Of a stretch of DNA of 64,000 bases, positions 52,281-61,373 are shown one piece after another; positions within the stretch are counted from its first letter, which is position 1; each line of letters starts with the position of its first letter. This DNA is from Pseudomonas sp. GL-B-19. Its GTDB lineage: Bacteria > Pseudomonadota > Gammaproteobacteria > Pseudomonadales > Pseudomonadaceae. Where the stretch lies: the NCBI RefSeq assembly GCF_019956415.1, contig NZ_JAHBDK010000010.1, forward strand, positions 62,001 through 126,000. Direction: 5' to 3'. The notes beneath the pieces are model-generated. The model was not told where the DNA came from. It was given only the letters and a program-made list of their open reading frames with translations, and did not search any database. The position numbers and the translations under genes were made by a program.

Positions 52281-52746
52281 CCATCGAGAAACGTAAGCGT
52301 TCGACCGGTTGAATCCACAGCCGATTGCTGCGGCTCGCACCTTCAGTCTGGCACTCAAGACGCCTCGGTGAGGAGGAGTCCATCCCATTGTTTCTGGCCG
52401 ATTTCTGTCTGTTGTAAAGGGGGCATCGACGGTGGATTCAACCGATCTGGAAGTGACGCAAGGAACTTTAGGCGCATTGTGTTGTTGTTTTTAATTGCTA
52501 TGAAAATATCAGAAATGCACACCCCAAACAGGGTGACAAAAAACAACAAAACAGATCATTAGTGCGTTTATGCATTCAACTTTCGAAAAAATAATAAACT
52601 CCTACTATCCGAGCAATTTCGCTTGTTCCTCGAAGATGTATTCCTGGGTACCGTCCGGGAGGGGTAAGTCCAAGTCTTTGCCTCATAAAAGAGGACCGAC
52701 ATTGATCTTGCTGTGGACGACCCCCTATACCTCTAGTCTGTAGCCC
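52281..52746. other. Scarred intergenic gap with repeat fragments
   Basis: No gene with good coding character is seen. The stretch holds CGGTTGAATCCACAG (about 52306), resembling the inverted form of the GGATTCAACCG motif, and a direct copy at 52425-52444 next to a CTGGCCGATTTCTG fragment. Such pieces recur between genes in this window. Confidence 0.55.
52425..52444. repeat. Dispersed intergenic repeat, partial copy 2
   Basis: ATCGACGGTGGATTCAACCG matches the sequence at about 42505-42524 exactly, then diverges. Confidence 0.7.
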
Positions 52747-53154
52747 TTAAAATAGCCTGGTGACTTCATTCAAGATCCGATCCTGGATTTGAGTACTTGG
52801 TCTTTGGCGATAAGCCACTGCTAAAAAAGCAACGCCTTCGTAGTCGCAGCGAATTGAAAAAGTCATACCCTCACGCAACCCATAAACTGTTCTTTCTCCT
52901 GTTTCAACAAAGTATCTCGCTTTTGTAAGAGCTGTTCTGGCGTGCTTCAGGCAGTCAGTTTGGCTAAGCGAATGTCGTATCCAACTAGTCGTTACACGCA
53001 CAGACGAAGTCTCGCTGTCATCGATAGGTGGTCGAGTAACTTCTTTAGTAGGTGTAATAATGCTTTCATCGCTGGCGCAAGCGGTCAACCCCATTGAGAT
53101 AACACTAAACAAAAAACAAAAACGAAGTCTCGAATGCTTAAGTTGATTTCGCAT
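52747..53154 (-). CDS. Hypothetical lipoprotein (135 aa)
   Basis: The start MRNQLKHSRLRFCFLFSVIS leads to a lipobox LTAC near residue 26. The mature part has two Cys (TDCLKHA, IRCDYEG) that could form a disulfide and a beta-rich C-terminus. AT-richer than neighbours. Function unknown. Confidence 0.7.
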   Translation of the reverse strand: MRNQLKHSRLRFCFLFSVISMGLTACASDESIITPTKEVTRPPIDDSETSSVRVTTSWIRHSLSQTDCLKHARTALTKARYFVETGERTVYGLREGMTFSIRCDYEGVAFLAVAYRQRPSTQIQDRILNEVTRLF

Positions 53155-53282
53155 CGTGGGACGTTCCTGTGACGATTTGCAATGAATGAAGTGACAGCTA
53201 CTAACGTAATAGCGGATTTCTGGTCTTTTGCTACCTATGTTCAGTGAATGCGACCAATGGTCGCAAGGCGAAAAAAGAGCAT

Positions 53283-53330
53283 AAAAAAGGGACGGATTAA
53301 TTATTCAAAAATAAATCCGCCCCCTTTTTC
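53283..53330. repeat. AT-rich intergenic hairpin (GGGACGGATT type)
   Basis: AAAAAGGGACGGATTAATTA pairs imperfectly with AAATCCGCCCCCTTTTT downstream and ends in a T-run. It could act as a terminator, but no gene ends here. Similar hairpins occur between genes in other Pseudomonas and may be remnants of small mobile repeats. The rest of 53155-53593 shows no convincing gene, and includes an isolated CCGATTCTGTTGAAAA fragment at about 53428 related to the MITE end at 56964. Confidence 0.5.
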
Positions 53331-53593
53331 TTTTGCTGGTCTGGAGCGGTCCTGAGAGACAGGAGAAGGGGTCGCCCCCCCCATCCTCACCTCGGCATCG
53401 CAAAGCCATACCCAACGGTTCCATTCGTCCGATTCTGTTGAAAACAGTCGACCCGGCCAAGTGGGGAATTGATGGAATCCAGGCGTATATTGATAGTGTT
53501 GATCCAGATAGTTGAGGCGATAGTAAATCGTCGGTGGTGTGACAGGCGAGAGTGCTGGGGAGCTAGATATCCCGGAACGTTTGGAGGTGTTAC

Positions 53594-54496
53594 ATGAGCC
53601 AATATCAACGACTCTTTCTGATAGTCGGTCCAGCCATGCGTCACACCCCGGCGTTGGAGCGAGCTGCTGCCATTGCCGAAGCCACTGGCGCAGCGCTGCA
53701 CATCACGGTGTTTATCGAAGACTCCAACCTTATGGGGTTGATGAGCGCCGGTGCGCGTTTTCGTGAGGCCTGTCAGCAAGAGAACGAAAGGTGGCTGAAG
53801 GATGAAGCCGATCTAATCCGCGGGCGCGGGGTCATGGTGAGTACCGAAGTGCTTGTTACGCGTACCGCGTTGCAAGAAATACTTCGGCACGTGGCAGAAA
53901 TGCAGCCGGATCTGTTGATCAAGGACGTGCAACACGAGTCAGCGCTCAAACGCGTTTTTATTACGCCTCTGGATTGGCACCTGTTGCGCGAATGCCCGGT
54001 GTCTGTGCATTTGGTCAGCGAAGTCAGGTGTCCACTTCCGCGGGTGGTAGTGGCGGCAGTCGATCCGTCACATCCCGAGACTCAGATCACTGGCATAAAC
54101 GACCGCATCATCCAGGCAGCGAACGGATTGTCGATGCAATGCAACGCGGAGCTGCATCTGCTGCATGCCTACGATCTTTCGCAGACACATATTTCCGACG
54201 CAGGCGCTGGTGCAGTGACGATGCCGGGCTTCAGCAGCGATGTGCGCAAGTCACTGAAAAAGTCATTTATCGCATTGGCCGCCCACTACGGCGTGCCCAC
54301 TGAGCGACAACACTTCGTTGAGGGGCCGCCTGGCAAAGCGCTGGCCGACTTTGCAGCGCATCACCGCGCCGATGTGATCGTCATGGGAAATGCGCATCGC
54401 AAGGGTCTGGGCAAATGGGTGGGCAGTACGACGGAGCATGTTCTGTATCAAGTGCCCTGCAACATTTTCGCCGTTACGGGATCTGCGGATCAGTGA
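53594..54496 (+). CDS. Universal stress protein, tandem UspA domains (UspE-like)
   Basis: A 300-residue protein with two UspA folds (about residues 1-145 and 155-300). The second has the ATP-binding pattern MGNAHRKGLGKWVGSTTEH (G-2x-G-9x-G(S/T)-like). The first lacks it (LIKDVQHESALKR). UspE-type tandem proteins respond to starvation, oxygen limitation and DNA damage. Convergent with the adenosine-specific kinase gene, 31 bp between stops. Confidence 0.92.
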   Translation: MSQYQRLFLIVGPAMRHTPALERAAAIAEATGAALHITVFIEDSNLMGLMSAGARFREACQQENERWLKDEADLIRGRGVMVSTEVLVTRTALQEILRHVAEMQPDLLIKDVQHESALKRVFITPLDWHLLRECPVSVHLVSEVRCPLPRVVVAAVDPSHPETQITGINDRIIQAANGLSMQCNAELHLLHAYDLSQTHISDAGAGAVTMPGFSSDVRKSLKKSFIALAAHYGVPTERQHFVEGPPGKALADFAAHHRADVIVMGNAHRKGLGKWVGSTTEHVLYQVPCNIFAVTGSADQ

Positions 54497-54527
54497 ATGG
54501 ATTCGCTATTAAATGACTCTCTGCAAT

Positions 54528-55013
54528 TCACAGCTTGTAGCCAATCTGCCGCAAGAAGTTCTTGCGCCACAGGACGTCGTCGTCGCCTTCAATGTCATTG
54601 GCACAGAAGCCATCCACTACGCCCAGGATTGCTCGCCCTTGTTCCGTCTCAGCGAGAATCACTTCAGTTGGATTGGCTGTTGCACAAAAAATACGGCATA
54701 CCTCTGGAACCATTTTGATGGTGTTTAACACGTTCAGCGGATAGAAACCGTCGCCCAGGAAAATGATGAAGCTATGGCCTGCGGCGATGGCTTTCGCATT
54801 TTTCTGTGCAAGTTCAATCATAGAGGTATCGGTGCCAGACCATCGCACCAGACATTTGCCAGAGGCTTCACAAAAGGCCACGCCAAACTGGATCCCTGGC
54901 ACGGCATTTACCAACGCTTCGTGAATGTCCTCGACGGACTTGATGAAGTGCGTCTGACCCAAAATGAAGTTCGTTTCATCCGGCTTATCGATTTTCAACG
55001 TGATGAGTTGCAT
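54528..55013 (-). CDS. Adenosine-specific kinase family protein (DUF355)
   Basis: A 161-residue protein starting at ATG 55013, with a GGAGG ribosome site eight bases upstream. Motifs NFILGQTHFIKSVEDIHEAL, FGVAFCEASGKCLVRWSG and GHSFIIFLGDGFYPLNVLN cover the entire family, first characterised in archaea as binding and phosphorylating adenosine. Uncommon in gamma-proteobacteria. Its AMP-related activity fits with the neighbouring ATP-binding stress protein, though no functional link is shown. Confidence 0.85.
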   Translation of the reverse strand: MQLITLKIDKPDETNFILGQTHFIKSVEDIHEALVNAVPGIQFGVAFCEASGKCLVRWSGTDTSMIELAQKNAKAIAAGHSFIIFLGDGFYPLNVLNTIKMVPEVCRIFCATANPTEVILAETEQGRAILGVVDGFCANDIEGDDDVLWRKNFLRQIGYKL

Positions 55014-55114
55014 CTCAAACGCCTCCATTCATGATGTTGCTACCAGAGACTGGCAACAGACCAAGCATAGCTACTCATTTGATATTGCTCCGTCCACTGT
55101 CTGCTTTTGGCTGT

Positions 55115-55147
55115 GGATTCAACCGGCCGATGCAACAGATTGGCTAA
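55115..55147. repeat. Dispersed intergenic repeat, copy 3
   Basis: Same 33-bp sequence as 42514-42546 with one mismatch. Confidence 0.75.
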
Positions 55148-55271
55148 CCCTCCCCGCCAAGTCTCAAGGCCCTCTGAAGACAACTCCCCTCCCCCATTTT
55201 CGCCACCTTCAGACTCTCTTAAGCAATGCCTTTGATACTCCTCCCGAACTGACCCGTGGAGGCGTCTTCCA

Positions 55272-55490
55272 ATGCCCGATTTTGACTGGAACATTGCGCT
55301 TCCCCTGCGTTTCGGCCAAACCGAAACCGAACAGATGAGTTTGGACAGAGCCCTGCCGGACGAGCCCCGCCGTCGCCTGTTTGAGGATTTTATCCAGCAA
55401 CGTTTCCGCAAGGCCCACGGTGCCGACATCCGTCATTTCATGCCCGAGCTGTTCGGCATGAGTAACGCGTCGGGCGCGCTCAAATGCTGA
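55272..55490 (+). pseudogene. Truncated thermostable-hemolysin-family gene (first ~70 codons)
   Basis: MPDFDWNIALPLRFGQTETE...FEDFIQQRFRKAHGADIRHFMPELFGM resembles the N-terminal part of thermostable hemolysin-like proteins (about 200-230 residues). After SGALK the frame runs directly into response-regulator DNA. The break at about 55480 marks a deletion that removed the rest of this gene, anything in between, and the receiver half of the regulator. Confidence 0.7.
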
Positions 55491-55774
55491 TCGAACACGC
55501 CGGGATCAGCCTGAACCCCGGCACCCAACTCGTCAGTTATCACGGCGAGCCGGTTGCACTGACGCCCAAGGAATATCAGTTGCTCCACGAATTGCTCTCG
55601 CCGCCGGGCCGGGTCATGACCCGCGATCACCTGATGCAGTTGCTCTATGGCTGGAACGAGGAAGCCGAAAGCAACACCCTGGAAGTACACATCCACCATT
55701 TGCGCAAAAAATTCTCCACTGACCTGATCCGTACCATTCGCGGTGTCGGTTATCTGGTGGAGGAGCGTCGATGA
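55484..55774 (+). pseudogene. Response regulator remnant, DNA-binding half only
   Basis: About 96 residues with a complete OmpR-type winged helix (VALTPKEYQLLHELLSPPGRVMTRDHLMQLL; TLEVHIHHLRKKF; IRTIRGVGYLVEERR) but no receiver domain. The 5' half is missing because of the deletion that joined it to the hemolysin fragment. A spurious ATG at 55484 would allow expression of a free DNA-binding domain. The stop overlaps the next gene's ATG (ATGA) as in QseBC-type pairs. Confidence 0.78.
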
Positions 55775-56280
55775 CGTCGATCCGGCGTCGCAGCCTCACG
55801 CTGATTGATGCGCATGCCCATGGGCAGCAAAGATCACGCCGACCTGTACCAAGCATTCAATAAAGCCTTGGGTGAAGCAGCGCCCAAGGGCGACAGCCAT
55901 CCTTATGAAACCAAACTGGCTTTTCAGGTCTGAAATCGCCGCGGTGAAGTGCTGGTACACACGGCCAGCGCGCCCTCCTTCAGCACGCCACCATCGACAC
56001 CCGGTTTCAGTGATGTGGTCGACTTGACCAACCACCACTGGCGCGCGTTCATGCTCGAAGACAAACAAAATGATCTGAGAATCTGGGTGGGCGAACGGGA
56101 CGACGTGCGTTCGGATCTGGCGGATCGGATCGTGCGCCATACCTTATGGCCCAATGTACTGGGTAGTTTGATTTTGGCGGCGATGATCTGGATCGCTATC
56201 GGCTGGGGCCTCAAACCTCTGGAAAATATGGCGGCGACCTTGCGGGCGCGGCACCGCGGCTCGCTGCTCCAGTTAAACGG
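55771..56280 (+). pseudogene. QseC-like sensor kinase remnant (frameshift, nonsense and 3' truncation)
   Basis: Begins MTSIRRRSLTLI, as QseC/PmrB-type kinases do, then lacks the first transmembrane part and shifts frame. The periplasmic portion continues (GSKDHADLYQAFNKALGEA ... KLAFQV), is cut by TGA at 55931 where a Trp codon is expected, then resumes (NRRGEVLVHTASAP ... WRAFMLEDKQND ... RIWVGERDDVRS) and passes the second transmembrane segment. It ends after GLKPLENMAATLRAR in REP sequence; HAMP, His-kinase and ATPase domains are gone. Confidence 0.78.
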
Positions 56281-56286
56281 AGTCCT

Positions 56287-56371
56287 TGTAGGAGCGAGCT
56301 TGCTTGCGAAGGCGGTGTATAAGCCAACATCCATATTGAATTTGCTACTGCCATCACGAGCAGGCGCTCCC
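56287..56371. repeat. Degenerate REP pair at the pseudogene end
   Basis: TGTAGGAGCGAGCTTGCTTG and a weaker ATCACGAGCAGGCGCTCCCG face each other. This is where the sensor-kinase remnant stops, so REP-associated rearrangement is possible. Confidence 0.6.
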
Positions 56372-56490
56372 GAACGCCTGCTTTTGGCCTACTGCTGAAT
56401 GTCGCGTAGGGCAGCAAACGACCGATAGCAGTCAATCACCCAAGGCGCTACGCTCGCAGGCACGTTCCTTCAGGTAATGACAATTACGAC

Positions 56491-56877
56491 ATGAAACGCA
56501 TACTTGATCGTTTACGTGGCTGGGCCAGAAAACTAAAACGGCAAACCATGGTTCTCTGGTTTTGCTATCAGCATCCGCAAACACCCTGGTTACCCAAATG
56601 GATTTCGGTTTTTGTCGTGGCGTATGCTCTGAGTCCAATCGACCTGATTCCTGATTTCATTCCTCTGCTTGGATACCTGGACGACGTGATTATTTTGCCG
56701 CTTGGAATTCTGCTCGCTATTCGGCTGATGCCTGCACAGGTGCTCGAGCACTGTCAGCTCAAAGCGAGTGAGTGGGAGAAAAGTCATATGAAGAGGCCAG
56801 TGAACAGATTTGCTGCAGTTATCGTTGTATTAGTTTGGTTTGTTGCTGCGGGTATTTTGGGGGCTTACTTCCTCTGA
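56491..56877 (+). CDS. DUF1232 (YkvA-type) membrane protein
   Basis: A 128-residue protein. The DUF1232 signature YALSPIDLIPDFIPLLGYLDD lies near residue 50 and a C-terminal transmembrane helix (AAVIVVLVWFVAAGILGAYF) follows. The N-terminus is basic. Function unknown; family members are small membrane-associated proteins. Confidence 0.85.
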   Translation: MKRILDRLRGWARKLKRQTMVLWFCYQHPQTPWLPKWISVFVVAYALSPIDLIPDFIPLLGYLDDVIILPLGILLAIRLMPAQVLEHCQLKASEWEKSHMKRPVNRFAAVIVVLVWFVAAGILGAYFL

Positions 56878-56963
56878 TTAGAAGTCGATTTCCCCACCGA
56901 GCGGTCATGATTGGATGACTCCTGCTGGCCAATTGCTGCCTGCCGCGAAGGGCTGAAAACGAC

Positions 56964-57143
56964 CGATTCTGTTGAAAAAGTCGGTCTGCCCAAACTGCCT
57001 GATCATTGACTGGTGAAAACGCCTTTTCTGCACGCTGCTACGTGAAATCCGAGCCCAGAAGCCTCTGCCAAAATTAAAGATTTCAATCTCGGACGCGTAC
57101 TTTTCTGATGCGCAAACCATGGCCGACTTTTTCAACAGAATCG
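56964..57143. mobile_element. MITE-like element with 21-bp perfect terminal inverted repeats
   Basis: The ends at 56964-56984 and 57123-57143 are exact reverse complements over 21 bp (end reads CGATTCTGTTGAAAAAGTCG plus one G). The 180-bp interior has no transposase. A degraded single end of the same kind occurs at about 53428. The rest of the gap 56878-57525 holds no gene I can support. Confidence 0.82.
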
Positions 57144-57525
57144 ACCCATTGCGGACGCTGGGCAGCCCTAAATACCTCCAGTGTCGTCAACGTCACTATA
57201 GATCCCGAGCCCAGGTCTGGCTGACCAGCCCCTTCCCGAAGCTGTGTACGGTTGGCTTCGGGGCAGGATGTCCGCAACTCGAAGCCATGCTCAAACGCGC
57301 CGTTACTTGCAGAAGCTGGACAACACTTGGTCGTGTCTTTCCTCACCTGCCCGGACTGCGCATCTCGTAGGCAGCGATTTCAGTTAACACTGATGTGCCC
57401 TCAAAGGCATGAATCCTGATGATCTTGATTCATATCTATCCTCATCAGGGGGGCAATTTCTCGAATTTCACCGAATCGTAGGCGATCAACCATTCGAGCG
57501 CTAAAAGTGAATCTTACGGATAGTT

Positions 57526-58338
57526 TCACTTAGGAAAGAGTAGCGTGTACGCCACCCGAAAGCCCCAACCGTGTGCACCATCTTCAGGACTGTCCGCCCA
57601 GTATCGCGGCCCCACCTGAAGGCTCATGGGCTGCTTGCCGACTTTGAACAATTGCGTCACGAACAGGTTGATCGGCACATTCCACTCCCTGGCCTCCCAG
57701 TCGTAAGTGGATTCTGTATTAATGCCAAAACTGGTGTACGACGCTGTGGTATAGACCAGAAAGGGTTGCAGATACGTCTGATTGACCTTCTCCTTGTCAT
57801 TGGCCGGGTTGTTGTCCAGCGACCAAATGTGGTTCGCCAGAATACCGTTCGTCCAACCATTGGCCTGCTTCAACGCCACCGCTGTCGGTCCAATCCCCCA
57901 TTGTTCACTACTCAATAGCTCATCACTACCAGTCGGCAACAACAACGCCGGGCCTGCGCCCCAGATCCAGCCGCTCTCGGTCGGCTCTTTGGGTGAGAAA
58001 AAGAAGCTTTGCGAGGTGTCGCCTACTCCGCTTTTATCGGCGATACCCCTCGGTGCCAATCCGTGTTGATCAATGATCGGGAGAATCGTGCGAGAGATCA
58101 GATTCCAATCTTCATTGAGTGTGAAGGGTAAAACCGGCTGGATATTGGTGACGCTTTGGATTCCATTACCGGAGGGCCCCATTTTCTGATTCCAGTTGTA
58201 TTGGATGGGTAAGCTATACAGTGCCGCGACTGGATTCAATGACTGTTTAGCCAACTCCGCCTGATCATCGGCCTGACTGGAAACGGAAATACCGAAAACC
58301 AAAGGTGATAGCAAAAGTCGTTCAATGTGCTTGTTCAT
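57526..58338 (-). CDS. Outer-membrane beta-barrel protein of the phenol-degradation/transporter (MetA-like) family
   Basis: A 270-residue exported protein: start MNKHIERLLLSPLVFGISVS, cleavage near SSQA. The mature protein alternates polar and aromatic residues and ends in ...RVAYTLLFPK, consistent with a beta-barrel strand. The conserved YSLPIQYNWNQKMG...QPVLPFTLNEDWNLISRTILPI, and later GSDELLSSEQWGIGPTAVAL, match proteins annotated as neuromedin U or transporter in pseudomonads. No pathway genes adjacent. Role unknown, possibly small-molecule passage. Confidence 0.75.
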   Translation of the reverse strand: MNKHIERLLLSPLVFGISVSSQADDQAELAKQSLNPVAALYSLPIQYNWNQKMGPSGNGIQSVTNIQPVLPFTLNEDWNLISRTILPIIDQHGLAPRGIADKSGVGDTSQSFFFSPKEPTESGWIWGAGPALLLPTGSDELLSSEQWGIGPTAVALKQANGWTNGILANHIWSLDNNPANDKEKVNQTYLQPFLVYTTASYTSFGINTESTYDWEAREWNVPINLFVTQLFKVGKQPMSLQVGPRYWADSPEDGAHGWGFRVAYTLLFPK

Positions 58339-59079
58339 GTCGAATTCCTTGGATGCGGATCGCCGCTGGCTCCTCAATGATCAACGGAAGCCTGCTAACG
58401 ACAAGCAGAAGTTACTGGAACACCTCGATCTCAGTGGGCCGTGATTCACTGACCCAAAACGATAAAGGCGCCCGATCTGTTGTGGGCATACCTGCTTCAT
58501 ACTGAGGTTACGTACTTCACAAGTTCAACGTCCCCCGCAACCAAGTCTTGTAGAGACTAGGCACGAGGAGTCGTAAAGTTTTACCGCTGCGGTGACGATT
58601 ACCTGAGTAATGTTTGCATGTCGCCGGTCATGCCTCTAATGGCCGTTTTGAAGTCAGTCACGCCAGTGATTCTGTCTGCAGGATCAGCGCTCGCTCGTCT
58701 TTGCGAATATATGGTGTCCTCGAGGGATGTGTTCCTGAATGTTTTTTATTCAATGTCAGAAATGGCGGCAACCCTTTCGGCAATAGGGCCGATTGGATCT
58801 CGGCCTGAGCAATCGTACGAATGCGTGCCAACAGCAAGTAGTCGCGAGATCGCGCTACTTCAATACCGCCAGCGCCGGTGGCTGCCAACTGCCGCTCTCG
58901 CGTGAAGAATCGAAGGCTATGTCGCCTTCGCCCAGTAGAGGGGCAGTAAAACGACTAGGTCAGTTATTACCCAAAACAAAAGCTGTTACTGGGTAAGTTA
59001 TCGATCAGTCGCGATACTCTAATGCCCAGGTACAGTGGCAGCGCACCAGCGCCGTCCGCTGTAACCGGTTGTCAGTGGG
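58339..59079. other. Long gap containing a duplicated segment
   Basis: About 740 bp with several poor reading frames and no recognisable gene. It holds the first copy of a roughly 125-bp segment (58722-58846) also found at the right end of the window. Confidence 0.5.
58722..58846. repeat. Duplicated intergenic segment, copy 1
   Basis: Starts GAGGGATGTGTTCCTGAATG and stays alignable with 63877-64000, with shared blocks CCCTTTCGGCAATAGGGCC and CCTGAGCAATCG. Identity is about four in five by eye. No gene lies immediately beside this copy. Confidence 0.85.
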
Positions 59080-60498
59080 TCAAATAGCCTTGACGAGTTG
59101 GGGTGGGCTCCACGTTCCTTTGCCGGCAGGCAGGATGGAAGGCGCTACCGTCTTCGGCCAATAGAGGCGCATCACCAAGTAGATCAGATCATCCGGTGCG
59201 GGCAACCAGTTGCTTTCCTTGTCCGCGCCGGGTGAATCCTTCTGGATGTACAGCGTGAGCGAGCCGTCTGGATTCTTCTTCATGTTGGGCAGCATCGGCG
59301 AGTTGATGAGGTAGCGATTGATCGGATTATTGATCAACAGCTGCGATTTGCCGTCATACATGGTCACCGACCAGAAGGCATTCACTGGCGGGAGCTGTCC
59401 GGCGGGAAAGGTGATGGTGTAGTTGTGCTTGCTGCCGTCGAGCGGCTTACCATCGATCAGTGCCTTGGCCATCGGGTACGTCGCCTCTTCGGCATCGTTG
59501 GCGTAGATGCCCGCTTGTGCGATGGCGGCACGCTTTAGCCAATCGCCATTGTAGAAGGCGGCGTCACCGCCGGAGCTCACGATGTTCCAGCCATTGACCT
59601 GCGTACCGAGATGATTGACTGCATCTTCGACCTTCGCATGCCCAGCCTGCATGCCCTCAACAATGGCGGCCTTTTGTTCGGTAGAGAGCGCCTGGAAGTT
59701 AAAATCCTTGCCGGCGCCAATGCCCAAACGGGCCAGCTTCGCGCGGATCGATGCTTCCTCCGGTGTGGCGGGGGCAAGCTGCATCACAACGCCCAGATAT
59801 TTGAAGAAATCGGTCTTCACCAGATCCTTGTCGATCTTCGGGAAGTCGATCACCGGCGCGGCAGGCGGCGCGGGTTGCTTGAGAAAAGCCGATAGCGGCT
59901 GTGCTGCGTAGCTGGACTGGATCTTTTCGACATTCGGCATGTCCGCCGAGTTTAAGAGCTGGGTGCGAAAGATCACGAAGGGGAGTTGCGTGCGGGAATG
60001 AAACACCTTCTTGATTCCCGGCGGGGTCACGCCTTTCCAGTCGGGACCGACCACCAAGTAATCGCCGGCTTCGTTGCCGGTGGTGCGGCTGCCGATGTAA
60101 CCGAAGTTGTAGGTGTTGTTATCGATGAGCTGCACCGAGTAGTACCGTTGCTTCTCCACCGCCGGTACCGAAATCACGATAGGCTCGCTGCGCACATCCA
60201 TGAACATCAAGGAATACGGTGTGTCGCTGTTCGGCGAGACGATGGCTGTGTCTTTGTAGGTAAAGACATTGTGCATGCTGTGGATGTGGTTGAACGGCGC
60301 CTTGTACTGGCCGGAGTTCTTGTCCACGGCATAGTCGTACATGGTTGCGTAGTTCATCACGATGGGCAGGCCGAAGACATAACCCTCTTCGGCGATGGCC
60401 TTCGTTTCGGCGGGAGTGATGTCCGCTGCTTGGGCGAGTGTGAATGTAAAGGACGCGAGCAATGCTATCGCACCACTAAAGGCTCTTGGTAATCTCAT
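59080..60498 (-). CDS. DUF1254/DUF1214 family exported protein
   Basis: A 472-residue protein with a Sec signal (MRLPRAFSGAIALLASFTFT, cleavage near AQAA). The N-terminal DUF1254 part shows YVFGLPIVMNYATMYDYAVD and SPNSDTPYSLMFMDVRSEPIVI; the C-terminal DUF1214 part shows FWSVTMYDGKSQLLINNPINRYLINS. These domains occur together in periplasmic proteins of unknown activity, sometimes linked to lipid or steroid metabolism. Complete and probably functional. Stands alone. Confidence 0.88.
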   Translation of the reverse strand: MRLPRAFSGAIALLASFTFTLAQAADITPAETKAIAEEGYVFGLPIVMNYATMYDYAVDKNSGQYKAPFNHIHSMHNVFTYKDTAIVSPNSDTPYSLMFMDVRSEPIVISVPAVEKQRYYSVQLIDNNTYNFGYIGSRTTGNEAGDYLVVGPDWKGVTPPGIKKVFHSRTQLPFVIFRTQLLNSADMPNVEKIQSSYAAQPLSAFLKQPAPPAAPVIDFPKIDKDLVKTDFFKYLGVVMQLAPATPEEASIRAKLARLGIGAGKDFNFQALSTEQKAAIVEGMQAGHAKVEDAVNHLGTQVNGWNIVSSGGDAAFYNGDWLKRAAIAQAGIYANDAEEATYPMAKALIDGKPLDGSKHNYTITFPAGQLPPVNAFWSVTMYDGKSQLLINNPINRYLINSPMLPNMKKNPDGSLTLYIQKDSPGADKESNWLPAPDDLIYLVMRLYWPKTVAPSILPAGKGTWSPPQLVKAI

Positions 60499-60910
60499 GT
60501 ACCTGCATCTCCATTTTTTGAATTGTCTGAGTGTTGGCTAGCTACTAATTAGGCGATAAACAATGTCGCGGATGCTCGCGACATGATGTCTCTTTACGAT
60601 CCGTGTCATCCCCTCCATCGAGTATTCGTTTGCCAACTCCTTTCGAAAGTGTTCAAGCATAGCAGCGGCAGTGTGGATTGAACCCTACAAAAACGGACAC
60701 CAACTCCCTGTTAAATTGATGCGGTTGCCAAGCACCTGAACTCTTTCGATGATCCGCGAAAAGATTTGGCGTCGAACGTATGAGGGTCAAAACTCTTCTG
60801 TGCTATTGACCGATTACTGCCAGGTATCACGGGCTGCAATAGGCTGATTGTGTTGAAACGTAGCTCCCGGCAAAATTTCTGTATTGGCCAGCAGGGAAGC
60901 ACGCAGCAAG
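60499..60910. other. Gap leading into transposase remnants
   Basis: Contains GTGTGGATTGAACCCTACAA near 60670, resembling an IS end, and the probable left end of the IS1182-type fragment (GGCTGATTGTGTTGAAACG near 60842). No gene can be supported here. Confidence 0.45.
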
Positions 60911-61207
60911 ATGGAACAGTTGTCGAGTGGCCAGGAACGGCTGCTTTACTCGTTCAACCTTGAAGATCACATCCCCGCCAATCACCTTCTGCACAACATT
61001 GATCCGTGTCTCGATCTGAGCGATCTGCGCCATTACCTCATCGACTTCTATCGTCCGATTGGGCGTCCGTCGATTGATCCTGAGCTGATGATCCGCATGC
61101 TGATCGTGGGTTATTACTACGGTATTTGCTCCGAACGGCGGTTGTGCGAAGAGGCCCATTTGAACCTGGCGTATCGCTGGTTCTGCCAGTTGAGTCTCGA
61201 AGATTAA
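60911..61207 (+). pseudogene. IS1182-type transposase fragment 1 (5' part)
   Basis: MEQLSSGQERLLYSFNLED...IGRPSIDPELMIRMLIVGYYYGICSERRL is the N-terminal DUF772 part of an IS1182-family transposase. A TAA at 61205 replaces an expected Lys codon of the EDKxPNHST motif; the next codons still encode VPNHST, then homology ends at about 61230. The rest, with the DDE residues, is missing, so it is inactive. Confidence 0.82.
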
Positions 61208-61373
61208 GTACCGAATCACTCGACCACCATTCATCACCTTCATAGCTTTGAAAATTATGGCGAGTGGCGCACAGATATCTGTCCTGTGCCGAATGCGTTC
61301 CGGGCGCAGTGGTGCAAGGCAAGTCTGCGAGACGTTGCTATGATTTCTGAGGATTTCATTGCAAGGATTGCCC

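Noticed and set aside
53333..53515. 60-codon open frame before the universal stress protein gene
   Set aside because: Contains the MITE-end fragment and lacks a ribosome site and coding character.
56905..57135. 76-codon open frame across the MITE
   Set aside because: It crosses both inverted ends, so it is likely a by-product of the element sequence; no ribosome site or domain.
58618..58905. 95-codon open frame in the gap after the outer-membrane protein gene
   Set aside because: Most of it is the duplicated intergenic segment; the other copy does not preserve this frame.
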